A DNA stretch of 12,552 nt from NCBI GenBank assembly GCA_022729835.1, contig DZBC01000035.1:1-12552 (forward strand). The letters run 5' to 3'. Of this stretch, positions 6,650-12,541 are shown in pieces; within the stretch, counting starts at the first letter, position 1, and each line of letters begins with the position of its first letter. Origin of the DNA: Sulfuricurvum sp. GTDB taxonomy: Bacteria; Campylobacterota; Campylobacteria; Campylobacterales; Sulfurimonadaceae. The position numbers were made by a program, and so were the translations under genes. The notes beneath the pieces were generated by a model. That model saw only the letters and a program-made list of their open reading frames with translations. It was not told where the DNA came from and made no database searches.

Positions 6650-6970
6650 CTACGCCAGAGCCTGCACAATCTTGTGGACTGCATCGATCCACCATCTGCT
6701 GTAGGCCTCTAGGTCTGCATCAAAGGTCTCGGTCTGTTCGTAGCGTAAAGCGAGCTGTGCTTCGTTGTCATCTTTTACATGTAAGCCCTCAAGTCGTGCT
6801 TTCAAGTCAGGGTCGAAGTGTCCGATGATGGACTGTAGTGTAAAGTCGTTGCGAAATGATGCGTCGTAGTAGTGTAGGTTGTCAAAGAGTTTGCGTAGGT
6901 TCACCAGCTTAGCGTCTTGCATCCCCAGCTTACGACCGGCACCTGTCTCAAAGCCGTTGTGATAGACCAC
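6650..6970 (-). CDS. Hypothetical protein, 106 aa, possibly truncated
   Basis: I do not recognise this protein. It reads as a soluble, helical, acidic protein with LGMQDAKLVNLRKLFDNLHYYDASFRNDF early, DPDLKARLEGLHVKDD in the middle and a Trp-Trp segment (AYSRWWIDAVHKIVQALA) at the C-terminus. It starts with GTG 22 bp after the AbiEii-like gene stops and has no Shine-Dalgarno sequence. The frame extends a little upstream (SPLKCVVYHNG) before a stop, so the true N-terminus may have been lost in a rearrangement. It is the last gene of the apparent minus-strand operon 7989-6650 and could be an accessory of the AbiEii pair or an unrelated remnant. Confidence 0.45.
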   Translation of the reverse strand: MVYHNGFETGAGRKLGMQDAKLVNLRKLFDNLHYYDASFRNDFTLQSIIGHFDPDLKARLEGLHVKDDNEAQLALRYEQTETFDADLEAYSRWWIDAVHKIVQALA

Positions 6971-6992
6971 GCACTTGAGAGGTGAGCCTATA

Positions 6993-7766
6993 TTACATTC
7001 CTAGACCGCGAAAATTGTTCTCTTCTTCAGGATAATCTGGAATCTCAAGCTTGATCTCTAAGTTCCCAATGGTGCTCCTTACTGATTTAGACACAATTGC
7101 GATCGCATCGACCGCGATACCGGCGTATTCGTCGAATGGCTTGATGATCTGAATCTGCTCATCATATCTCCCCTTGTTAATATTTGCTAAAGCCGCTTCA
7201 AGTTCTTTTAGGTCGCTCAGTGAAATTCTTTTATCCTCAACAAGCCTTTGCAGTAGCAGCTCGTCTTTGCTGATCGCAGTTGCAATATCAAAAATATCTC
7301 GAGTCTTATTGTCCTTTTTTCGAAAAACAATTTTCTTTGAAATAATGTCTTCAATCGACTCAATGTAAAGATCGAAATTAAACACATCCCGAGAGTCATC
7401 TACATATTGGACAGAAGCGCCCGAATCAACCAGGATGTCAACTTTGATATTATTTCCCGAGACAAGACCTATATGATTAAAGGTGTCGATATATTCGAAG
7501 CTATTGAAATGCGATTCATCTATCCAGTGTTTTGGGTTCAAATAGGACATGATCTGCTGGTCAGAAACAAAGAGGTCAATGTCGAAACTCAACCGGTGTT
7601 GGAAATGATACAGCGACAGAGCCGTGCCGCCACCAAAACGGATCATACTGCTTGGAACAGATAAGGGAACAGCTTCTTTAAAAAAAGACTCAAGCGCCTT
7701 AATTTGTTCGGCATGTAGTGATACTATGCCGGAGCGATCGTCAATACACAGCGAGCGAAAAGACAT
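6993..7766 (-). CDS. AbiEii/AbiGii-type nucleotidyltransferase (toxin or defence protein)
   Basis: A 257-aa protein of the DNA polymerase beta-like nucleotidyltransferase superfamily, AbiEii class, which forms the toxin half of AbiE phage-defence and addiction systems and transfers nucleotides to target RNA. The four expected motifs are visible: GGGTAL...HRLSFDIDLF (45-66, metal-binding Asp62 and Asp64), VDIL (109-112), SKK (143-145) and RDIFDIA (156-162). The Shine-Dalgarno sequence AAGGAG lies about 11 bp before ATG 7766. The start overlaps the end of the upstream 82-aa gene by 26 bp, so the two are translationally linked. The usual AbiEi partner, a winged-helix protein of about 200 aa or more, is absent; the 82-aa protein occupies its place. 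Target and toxicity are inferred from the family. Confidence 0.8.
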   Translation of the reverse strand: MSFRSLCIDDRSGIVSLHAEQIKALESFFKEAVPLSVPSSMIRFGGGTALSLYHFQHRLSFDIDLFVSDQQIMSYLNPKHWIDESHFNSFEYIDTFNHIGLVSGNNIKVDILVDSGASVQYVDDSRDVFNFDLYIESIEDIISKKIVFRKKDNKTRDIFDIATAISKDELLLQRLVEDKRISLSDLKELEAALANINKGRYDEQIQIIKPFDEYAGIAVDAIAIVSKSVRSTIGNLEIKLEIPDYPEEENNFRGLGM

Positions 7767-7989
7767 GATTGATCTTCTCCTTCGGAATATTGAATTGTTT
7801 TGAAAAAGAGCTTAGTTCACTCTCGGTCGCTTCTGTTTGGATGATATCAACTGCATACTTCTCAACGGGGGAGAAATCTGTTTCCTTTTGAAAAAGATCG
7901 CAGAGCATAGCTATGGTCAAATGCTTCTTTTGGTCTCCAATGGAGTTATTGATTGTCAAGAGTAGCATAGGTGAAAATTCAGTGCTCAT
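7741..7989 (-). CDS. Small partner of the AbiEii-like protein (putative antitoxin), 82 aa
   Basis: The first gene of the operon, preceded by a good Shine-Dalgarno sequence (AGGAG, 7 bp before ATG 7989), and it overlaps the nucleotidyltransferase start by 26 bp. It is a soluble, mainly helical protein. Its N-terminal segment (MSTEFSPMLLLTINNSIGD) is followed by LTIAMLCDLFQKET and a tail SELSSFSKQFNIPKEKINHVFSLAV that resembles a short helix-turn-helix or helical-bundle pattern. No recognised antitoxin family can be assigned. The position and overlap suggest an antitoxin or regulator, as seen for other AbiEii-class toxins with small non-AbiEi partners. Confidence 0.6.
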   Translation of the reverse strand: MSTEFSPMLLLTINNSIGDQKKHLTIAMLCDLFQKETDFSPVEKYAVDIIQTEATESELSSFSKQFNIPKEKINHVFSLAVY

Positions 7990-8011
7990 ATCGCGCTCCT
8001 TGGTTATTTTT

Positions 8012-8020
8012 ATTGTAGCA
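8012..8020 (-). promoter_or_regulatory. Extended -10 promoter for the AbiEii operon
   Basis: On the minus strand TGCTACAAT, a TGn extended -10 with TACAAT, lies 22 bp upstream of the 82-aa gene's ATG. No recognisable -35 accompanies it, which is acceptable for an extended -10 promoter. Confidence 0.45.
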
Positions 8021-8152
8021 TAAAGGTATCTATATGGCGACTTAGCTACGTGTTTACTGAGCGCGCCGTCCGAATCTGTAGCAAAGTCAATTGGAAATGA
8101 CAGTTCCTTTGCCGTACGCCGGCTGACTACGGGTACTCACGTACAGCGCCCG

Positions 8153-8611
8153 CTAGTCTATAGGCGTTTGATGGCGTGAGGTGCGCTCCAGTGAAGGCGC
8201 TTTGGAGCGTCTGATCATCGACGAAGCCGCGAAGATCAGTATAAAGAGCAGCAGCGATGAACCCCAATGGACCTTAAAGAAGCCCGTATTTGGATGACAG
8301 TATTCAAGAGCGATCTTATGGGATTGGCTGATAGCGTAGCCTCCGCTTATCTCATAGCCGTTGGCTTTGGAGATCAGCAAGACCTGATTGGTTCCAAATC
8401 CTTGTGTACATTCAATCAACGCGCCGGCATGAAACGCTACAGTGATCTGTGTCAGCGCGTAATGGCGCTCTGCGACGGCAAGCAAGAAGAGCGTCATTAG
8501 GAGGCTGCTAAGGACGCGGCTAAGTGTGTCATATCCCCTTGAGGCGATAAACACCCCTACGCCCAAAGTGCTCATAACAGCGCAAGCAATTAGATTACCG
8601 ATACCACACAT
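8153..8611 (-). CDS. Membrane protein, 152 aa, unknown function
   Basis: The third gene of a minus-strand run of membrane proteins, with a strong Shine-Dalgarno sequence (AAAGGAGG) before ATG 8611. Hydrophobic segments are GIGNLIACAVMSTLGVGVFIA (about 3-23), VLSSLLMTLFLLAVA (33-47) and GSSLLLFILIFAASSMI (about 117-133). A polar stretch of about 65 residues between the second and third carries two Cys (IECTQG and ALEYCHPN) that could pair if outside the cytoplasm. A basic tail (RRSKAPSLERTSRHQ) follows. I recognise no family. An 89-bp gap separates it from the upstream 147-aa gene. Confidence 0.6.
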   Translation of the reverse strand: MCGIGNLIACAVMSTLGVGVFIASRGYDTLSRVLSSLLMTLFLLAVAERHYALTQITVAFHAGALIECTQGFGTNQVLLISKANGYEISGGYAISQSHKIALEYCHPNTGFFKVHWGSSLLLFILIFAASSMIRRSKAPSLERTSRHQTPID

Positions 8612-8700
8612 CAGCAGTGCCTCCTTTGCGTGTTCATTACATGTAAGATAGGTGCCGCTGGCAAACCTTGCAGCATAAAATCATACAGGATATGCCCCAT

Positions 8701-9144
8701 TTAATCCCTCCTTGAGCTGTTGATGGTGTAGACCGGCCGCGTAGAGGCAGCGACCGAAATCATCATCAACGCGCCAAAGGTACCGATCACGCCACAAATC
8801 GGGTAGATCACCCAGCCGATCAACAGCGCTATCGTAGCGCTATGATAGCCGATACGCCGATAGAGTTTGACGGTAAGCATCAGATAGAGGATCAGTCCGA
8901 TCAAAAAGAGAATCAAGCCGTTGAGCGGATCGGGCCAAAAGGTAACTCTTGGGTCATTGATAGCGCGATACCTCCAATATAACCCCCATATCATCAAAGC
9001 CCAAGCTGCTGCGTTTTTAGCAAGTGAGGGGAAGGCAAACAGCTCATATTTATGGTGCGTTTTGACATAGCGGCTAAAGCGGGTAATGCCGACAATGGCC
9101 GCAGAGAGTACCATCAAAATTACTATTAGGATCAAAATCTGCAT
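8701..9144 (-). CDS. Membrane protein with four helices, 147 aa, unknown function
   Basis: The start is set at ATG 9144 because GGAG stands 7 bp before it and the hydrophobic N-terminus MQILILIVILMVLSAAIVGI follows directly; the open frame upstream is antisense noise over the neighbouring gene. Four membrane segments are apparent: residues 1-20, AAAWALMIWGLYW (about 48-60), LNGLILFLIGLILYLMLTV (about 77-95) and a long LLIGWVIYPICGVIGTFGALMMISVAA near the C-terminus. Its Shine-Dalgarno sequence overlaps the stop codon of the upstream 56-aa gene, so translation is probably coupled. I recognise no family. Confidence 0.6.
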   Translation of the reverse strand: MQILILIVILMVLSAAIVGITRFSRYVKTHHKYELFAFPSLAKNAAAWALMIWGLYWRYRAINDPRVTFWPDPLNGLILFLIGLILYLMLTVKLYRRIGYHSATIALLIGWVIYPICGVIGTFGALMMISVAASTRPVYTINSSRRD

Positions 9145-9154
9145 GATTGACTCC

Positions 9155-9325
9155 TTAAGTGTGGAGTGAGCGTTTAGAGCGCCACAGATCCCGCAACCAC
9201 TCCATCGTCCCCTCGCTGGCCATCTCAAAGGCGCTATCGATGGCAGAATCGATAGAGTCTTCAAACAACCCATTGAGCAGCGCTGCCAAACCCATAAACA
9301 GCAGGGTAGAAAAAAGAGTCGCCAT
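9155..9325 (-). CDS. Small membrane protein, 56 aa, first gene of the divergent operon
   Basis: Starts at ATG 9325 behind GAGGG (about 5 bp). It begins with one hydrophobic helix, ATLFSTLLFMGLAALLNGLF, followed by an acidic repeat-like part (EDSIDSAIDSAFEMASEG) and a basic C-terminus (WLRDLWRSKRS). A longer frame to 9430 exists, but its extra 35 residues look non-coding. It lies 10 bp before the 147-aa membrane gene and opens the operon that diverges from the repressor. One membrane helix, an acidic middle and a basic tail is a layout seen in small phage or plasmid membrane proteins and toxins; function is unknown. Confidence 0.5.
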   Translation of the reverse strand: MATLFSTLLFMGLAALLNGLFEDSIDSAIDSAFEMASEGTMEWLRDLWRSKRSLHT

Positions 9326-9502
9326 CAGGCCCTCTTTACCATTATTTATAATACCGGACCCTTTGGGGCGCTGCAGGTGTATCACCGCTCTCTCCTGTGT
9401 TTTCAATTTGCATTCCAAACCGCACTTCAACGCTTTGCGCGCTCACCATAGTATTCGTCATCAAATATTTGCTATGATGTGCGTATCAACCCATTGAAAC
9501 TA

Positions 9503-9580
9503 TCCTCTAATATGAGGAAACCATCTATTACAGGGCTATTATAGAGGAATATAACCATCATGTCAAATAATCTGAGGAAA
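9503..9580. promoter_or_regulatory. Three direct repeats at 30-bp spacing: repressor operators
   Basis: GAGGAAA/T occurs at 9514-9520, 9544-9550 and 9574-9580, exactly 30 bp apart. The first and third extend to TAATNTGAGGAAANC; the middle is ATTATAGAGGAAT. The first copy is also the right half of an inverted repeat TCCTC (9503-9507) / GAGGA (9514-9518). Equal spacing of nearly three helix turns puts all copies on one face of DNA, in front of the repressor gene and on the promoter-proximal side of the divergent operon. This fits cooperative binding by the encoded CI-like protein; binding itself is inferred. The remainder of 9326-9599 contains no gene I can support apart from the short frame listed next. 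Confidence 0.5.
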
Positions 9581-9610
9581 TCTACCACGAAAGAGAAGCA
9601 TGCATCTTAA
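9560..9610 (+). CDS. Possible 16-aa leader peptide overlapping the repressor start
   Basis: ATG 9560 follows GAGGAAT by 9 bp, encodes a short basic peptide beginning MSNNLRKSTTKEK and stops at 9608-9610, just inside the repressor gene in a different frame. Overlap of its stop with the repressor ATG (9600) could couple translation. It may be chance. Confidence 0.2.
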   Translation: MSNNLRKSTTKEKHAS

Positions 9611-10247
9611 TGAACGCATCAAATCCCTTAGAGAGCGCCTAAAGATTAACTCTCAAGAGGAATTAGCCACAATCGTCGGACTGCCAAGGCATAAGATCGC
9701 CGATCTGGAGCGGGGTAAAACCAAGGAGTTAAAAGCGGAAGATGCTGCGCAATTTGCGGAAAATCTCCATATCAACGGATGGTGGCTTCTTACAGGGCAG
9801 GGCAGCATGAACGACGAGATGGCGCAAAGTCCAACATCCGATACAAACGCGCTTAAAATAGAGCCACTGTGCCATCAACACACCAGCGCGCAGGGTCAAA
9901 CAGATGCCCAAACCTTACCAGTGCTGATCCTGGATGCATCACTCTTTACGCCCCAGACCGACACCGCACAGTTACGCTATCTGCGTCTACAGAGCGATAA
10001 TATGGAACCGACGCTGCATAAAGGTGATTATGTAGTGATCCATATACAGCAACATGCGTATGTCGATGATCTCTATGCCATCATGATTGATCGGCGATTG
10101 ATGATCCGGCGTTTGCATTTTAGAGTGGACGGCACCATAGGTATCTTGAGCGATAACCCAAAATATCCGCATGAGGTGTATGACCCAAGCGTTGCGAAAG
10201 AGTCGTTTGAGATTATTGGAAGAAGGGTGTTGACCCTCAAGCAGTAG
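9600..10247 (+). CDS. CI/LexA-like repressor: XRE helix-turn-helix plus catalytically dead S24 domain
   Basis: Transcriptional repressor, 215 aa. An N-terminal XRE-type helix-turn-helix (about 1-65) contains SQEELATIVGLPRHKIADLERGK. A polar linker (70-105) leads to a peptidase S24/LexA fold from about 108 to the end. The active-site strand normally reads G-D-S-M-x-P-T-L. Here it is SDNMEPTLHKGDYVVI, with Asn134 (AAT) instead of the nucleophilic Ser. The second catalytic segment, normally L-x-V-K-R-L, reads LMIRRL, with Arg170 in place of the Lys. Both residues of the Ser-Lys dyad are therefore missing and self-cleavage should not occur, so induction must differ from the LexA/CI route. It diverges from the membrane-protein operon and has a phased repeat set upstream. 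Start chosen at ATG 9600 because the domain begins immediately. Confidence 0.85.
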   Translation: MHLNERIKSLRERLKINSQEELATIVGLPRHKIADLERGKTKELKAEDAAQFAENLHINGWWLLTGQGSMNDEMAQSPTSDTNALKIEPLCHQHTSAQGQTDAQTLPVLILDASLFTPQTDTAQLRYLRLQSDNMEPTLHKGDYVVIHIQQHAYVDDLYAIMIDRRLMIRRLHFRVDGTIGILSDNPKYPHEVYDPSVAKESFEIIGRRVLTLKQ

Positions 10248-10274
10248 CACCAATAAAGTCAAAGTCTGTGCATC

Positions 10275-10302
10275 AGTTTGTTTACATGTAAGCAAACTTT
10301 TA
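10275..10302 (+). terminator. Rho-independent terminator after the repressor gene
   Basis: AGTTTG (10275-10280) pairs with CAAACT (10293-10298) around a TTACATGTAA core, giving an almost perfect 24-bp dyad followed directly by TT and further T-rich bases. It starts 28 bp after the repressor stop codon. Confidence 0.6.
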
Positions 10303-10531
10303 CGACTGTTTGACAATCCAACACGGCGAAAAGTTCGAATGAATGCAAGACTTTAACGCTGAAATTTCATGTCAATGTGCGTAAAAGCAACTTTGCAATG
10401 TGAGTATTTTTAGGATGCATCGCTGCAGAAACCTCCCTAAAAATCAATGCGGTAAAAGCAGAAAATAGTCATGAAAGTGCATAAAACAACGCTCCAAAAA
10501 CCATGAATGACGATACCATCTAGTACAAATA
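10303..10531. other. Non-coding stretch with a long-arm hairpin and short direct repeats
   Basis: No gene is visible. ATTTTTAGG (10406-10414) pairs with CCTAAAAAT (10436-10444) across a 21-bp loop. Two related units flank it: TCAATGTGCGTAAAAGCA upstream (about 10374) and TCAATGCGGTAAAAGCA downstream (about 10443). A further inverted repeat, ATACCAT (10513-10519) / ATGGTAT (10532-10538), ends on the start of the next frame. The hairpin with flanking repeats could be a transfer or recombination site, or a relic; I see no relaxase gene to support an origin of transfer. Confidence 0.35.
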
Positions 10532-10783
10532 ATGGTATTCAAATGCAAAAAACAGAAGCATATTCAACCAGTAGACGAATACAGAATCTTAAAAAAATCT
10601 ATTAAACACATTCCGATTCATTCAAAGAGGCGTAATGAAAAAATCTCAATACTTAACTGGGATTTGGGAATATCAAATTATATTAACAAATATTATTCGG
10701 AATTTATGAAAAAATCCGCGAAAATAATTTCTTTAATTTTAAATATCAAAGATAGTTTTTTTAATTCTCCTCAATACCTTTAA
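10532..10783 (+). CDS. Hypothetical AT-rich frame, 83 aa
   Basis: Very AT-rich and Lys/Ile/Asn-rich; it reads MVFKCKKQKHIQPVDEYRILKKS at the start and SEFMKKSAKIISLILNIKD near the end. I recognise no family. There is no Shine-Dalgarno sequence and the start codon lies inside an inverted-repeat arm, so this may be non-coding. The composition differs sharply from the GC-rich gene that begins right after it, which marks it as a separately acquired segment. Its stop codon lies next to the point where that gene's frame opens. Confidence 0.25.
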   Translation: MVFKCKKQKHIQPVDEYRILKKSIKHIPIHSKRRNEKISILNWDLGISNYINKYYSEFMKKSAKIISLILNIKDSFFNSPQYL

Positions 10784-10822
10784 TTCGATGGCGAGCTCAA
10801 GCAGGTTGAAAAGATCGCGCGG

Positions 10823-12139
10823 ATGACCAATAATCCGGCGCTTTTGGCGAACTTTGTGGACAATGCGGTAGCACTTGGGGCTGCGGAGTGGCAGGGGGAT
10901 CGGCTGGTGGCGACTACCGGCGATCAGTGGACCGCTGCGGCTGCGGCGGCTTCTGCGAACAACTTTGTGATGGCCAACTCTAAGACCATCGGGGGGATTA
11001 GCTTTACCGAGAATCTGAGTCAGGACGGTACGGGTTCGATTAAGGCGGGATTGGCGCATGATGCTTCGTTTTCGGATACGGGTAAGGCGGAGATCGGGAC
11101 GGATGTGAAGGTGAATGCGTTTAAGCCGGGGAACTTTGCTGCGGCGCAAGCTTATGAGTCTGCGATGCTTTTGAGTAATCCTGCGCAGATTGCCGCGTCG
11201 GCGGCGGCTGCTATTGCGGGAGGCATTGAGAATAGCATTTATGAAGATGAAGTTGATCCCAAGCTTTTGGCGGCTGTGGAAACAGGTAAAGACAAAGCTC
11301 AGATAGATGGGAAGGGTAGTGGTGAAGATGACTTATTTACAGCCATCGGTCTGCTTGGGAATGCGGCTTTAGCTGTCCCCTTTGTGTTGGCAACGGCGGA
11401 GGGGTATGCCGCTTACAAACATTTCACCTCTGAGGGGAAGAACTTTAACGGGCTTTCTGATAAGCCGCTGAAGCTGGGCAATAATCAGGTGTTTTCAGGG
11501 GTGAACAAAGATGGTAACACCGTTGATGTTTTCACCAATCCTAATGAGAAGGACGGAAAGCCGTTTACGCTGGATAAGCATGGTCAGTCGGTAGACTTTG
11601 ATGGGGATGTGGATAGTCTTAAGCAGAAGTTTGAGCCGATTATGTCGCGGGGGGATTATTCGTCCGTGTCGCCTACTATGAAGGCGAAGCGGTTTGTTTC
11701 AGGGCTTACTGAGAGGTTTAGAGGTGGTGGAAGTGGAGATGGGGATGAATTAGGCACCCGTGCGTCTGGCGGCAAGACGGCGTCTGATCCCACGTATATA
11801 GGCTCTGGTAAACCCGCAGATAAATCCGTAGATGTAGCCGCCGACGGCGGCAAGGACACAGATTATCAGGAAAAAGATACCGGCGTAGATGGCCCCCATG
11901 ATCAAAAATCCCAAGGCACACCTCCTAAAAATAAATATGCAGAAATTGTAGCAAATAGTGAGGCGTTTTCCAAACTCACACCTGGGGAGCAGGGGAAAGT
12001 GCGTGCGCAGGCGCATTTGCAGGAGGCTGTGAATGAGGTTAGAAGCGGGGCGGTGGCGGAACTTGGGGGGATGGTGAAGGATGCTGAAGATTATATAAAT
12101 CTTGAATATTATATTTTAAAAAAAGCTCTATTTAATTGA
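10823..12139 (+). CDS. Fragment of a large Ala/Gly-rich membrane protein, possibly conjugation protein TraG-type C-terminal part
   Basis: The frame is open from 10785, directly after a stop codon, and reads FDGELKQVEKIARMTNNPALLANFVDNAV in frame before and after the nominal ATG. No ribosome-binding site is present, so this is most likely the 3' part of a longer gene cut by the AT-rich segment upstream. Blocks such as WQGDRLVATTGDQW and AAAAASANNFVMANSKTIGG recall the C-terminal region of F-type TraG proteins (weak, from memory). One membrane helix is evident (LFTAIGLLGNAALAVPFVLATAEGY). A disordered Gly/Asp/Lys-rich stretch follows from about GGGSGDGDELG to TPPKNK, which coincides with an antisense gene. 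After MVKDAED the composition becomes AT-rich and the frame ends in a foreign tail (YINLEYYILKKALFN); the GC-rich sequence resumes at about 12237. Confidence 0.5.
   Translation: MTNNPALLANFVDNAVALGAAEWQGDRLVATTGDQWTAAAAAASANNFVMANSKTIGGISFTENLSQDGTGSIKAGLAHDASFSDTGKAEIGTDVKVNAFKPGNFAAAQAYESAMLLSNPAQIAASAAAAIAGGIENSIYEDEVDPKLLAAVETGKDKAQIDGKGSGEDDLFTAIGLLGNAALAVPFVLATAEGYAAYKHFTSEGKNFNGLSDKPLKLGNNQVFSGVNKDGNTVDVFTNPNEKDGKPFTLDKHGQSVDFDGDVDSLKQKFEPIMSRGDYSSVSPTMKAKRFVSGLTERFRGGGSGDGDELGTRASGGKTASDPTYIGSGKPADKSVDVAADGGKDTDYQEKDTGVDGPHDQKSQGTPPKNKYAEIVANSEAFSKLTPGEQGKVRAQAHLQEAVNEVRSGAVAELGGMVKDAEDYINLEYYILKKALFN
11750..11914 (-). CDS. Small membrane protein on the opposite strand, 54 aa
   Basis: A perfect Shine-Dalgarno sequence, AGGAGG (complement of 11921-11926), lies 6 bp before a TTG start at 11914; an internal ATG at 11899 would give 49 aa. 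The protein is one long hydrophobic segment (MGAIYAGIFFLIICVLAAVGGYIYGFICGF) followed by an Arg-rich tail (RAYIRGIRRRLAARRTGA), the layout of a small inner-membrane protein with positive residues in the cytoplasm. Codons on this strand are consistently C-ending (GCC, ATC, TAC, GGC), as in a real gene. The plus-strand frame across the same bases gives only a low-complexity Gly/Asp/Lys linker with codon choice unlike its flanks. I recognise no family. It could be a type I-like toxin, a small regulator of a membrane complex, or an inserted cassette. Confidence 0.45.
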   Translation of the reverse strand: MGFLIMGAIYAGIFFLIICVLAAVGGYIYGFICGFTRAYIRGIRRRLAARRTGA

Positions 12140-12236
12140 AATCTTAATAACTTTTTCATATTTCGCAAATTATAATAATATATCGTATGAATCAATACAA
12201 TATGTGTATAAACATCAAAGAAGAATATAATATAAT
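12084..12236. other. AT-rich segment interrupting a GC-rich gene
   Basis: About 150 bp of extremely AT-rich DNA, beginning near the codons MVKDAED of the upstream frame and ending in AATATAATATAAT before GCCACTCGCGCGG. GC-rich coding resumes immediately afterwards. It has stops in all plus-strand frames and no gene I can support. No clear terminal inverted repeat or target duplication is visible. It resembles the AT-rich DNA before 10784 in composition but not in sequence. Confidence 0.4.
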
Positions 12237-12359
12237 GCCACTCGCGCGGCTATCAGCGAGCTGGAGTATCTTCATGCGACTGGGGAATATGGTGCCATGA
12301 GCAGTGTGTTTGCCCGGTTTAAGATCAATATTACAATAGAAGGGGAGATAAAAATATGA
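12231..12359 (+). pseudogene. Detached C-terminal fragment of a GC-rich gene
   Basis: The frame reads ATRAAISELEYLHATGEYGA, then MSSVFARFKINITIEGEIKI and stops at TGA 12357-12359. It has no start signal of its own and begins at the edge of the AT-rich segment. Its composition matches the 10785-12084 gene, so it is probably the original end of that gene or of a close relative. Its stop overlaps the ATG of the next gene as ATGA, the usual sign of an intact downstream operon junction. Confidence 0.4.
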
Positions 12360-12541
12360 GTAGATTAAAAGAGATGCAAAAGGCTACAAAAACAGTCGAG
12401 CTCAAGCTGAAATTGGATTTGCCAAGTGATATGGCCGATCAATTGAGCTACATATTGAGTAAGGATGATTCGTTTGATTTGAGCAAAATGTTCGAACTGA
12501 TTGCAAAAAACGCACCCATCCGGCCACCCGTGACGTTTTGA
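12356..12541 (+). CDS. Small hypothetical protein, 3' end replaced by IS-like sequence
   Basis: Start ATG 12356 has a good Shine-Dalgarno sequence (AGGGGAG, about 8 bp before) and a 4-bp ATGA overlap with the preceding frame, so it belonged to an operon. It is a helical, charged protein: SRLKEMQKATKTVELKLKLDLPSDMADQL, then KDDSFDLSKMFELIAKNA. From about residue 53 the reading (PIRPPVTF) is simply translation of the repeat array at the window edge, so the natural C-terminus is missing. I recognise no family. Confidence 0.45.
   Translation: MSRLKEMQKATKTVELKLKLDLPSDMADQLSYILSKDDSFDLSKMFELIAKNAPIRPPVTF

Noticed and set aside
7407..7664. Plus-strand frame of 85 codons inside the AbiEii-like gene
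   Set aside because: Shadow of a gene with four recognisable catalytic motifs.
9159..9497. Plus-strand frame of 112 codons antisense to the 56-aa membrane gene
   Set aside because: The minus-strand gene has a ribosome-binding site, a membrane helix and operon spacing; the plus frame has none of these.
9987..10316. Minus-strand frame of 109 codons across the repressor
   Set aside because: Antisense to the S24 domain and running through the terminator; no start signal.
10739..11149. Arg-rich minus-strand frame of 136 codons
   Set aside because: Antisense to the Ala/Gly-rich frame; its Arg-rich, low-variety composition is what the complement of such codons yields, and no ribosome-binding site is seen.
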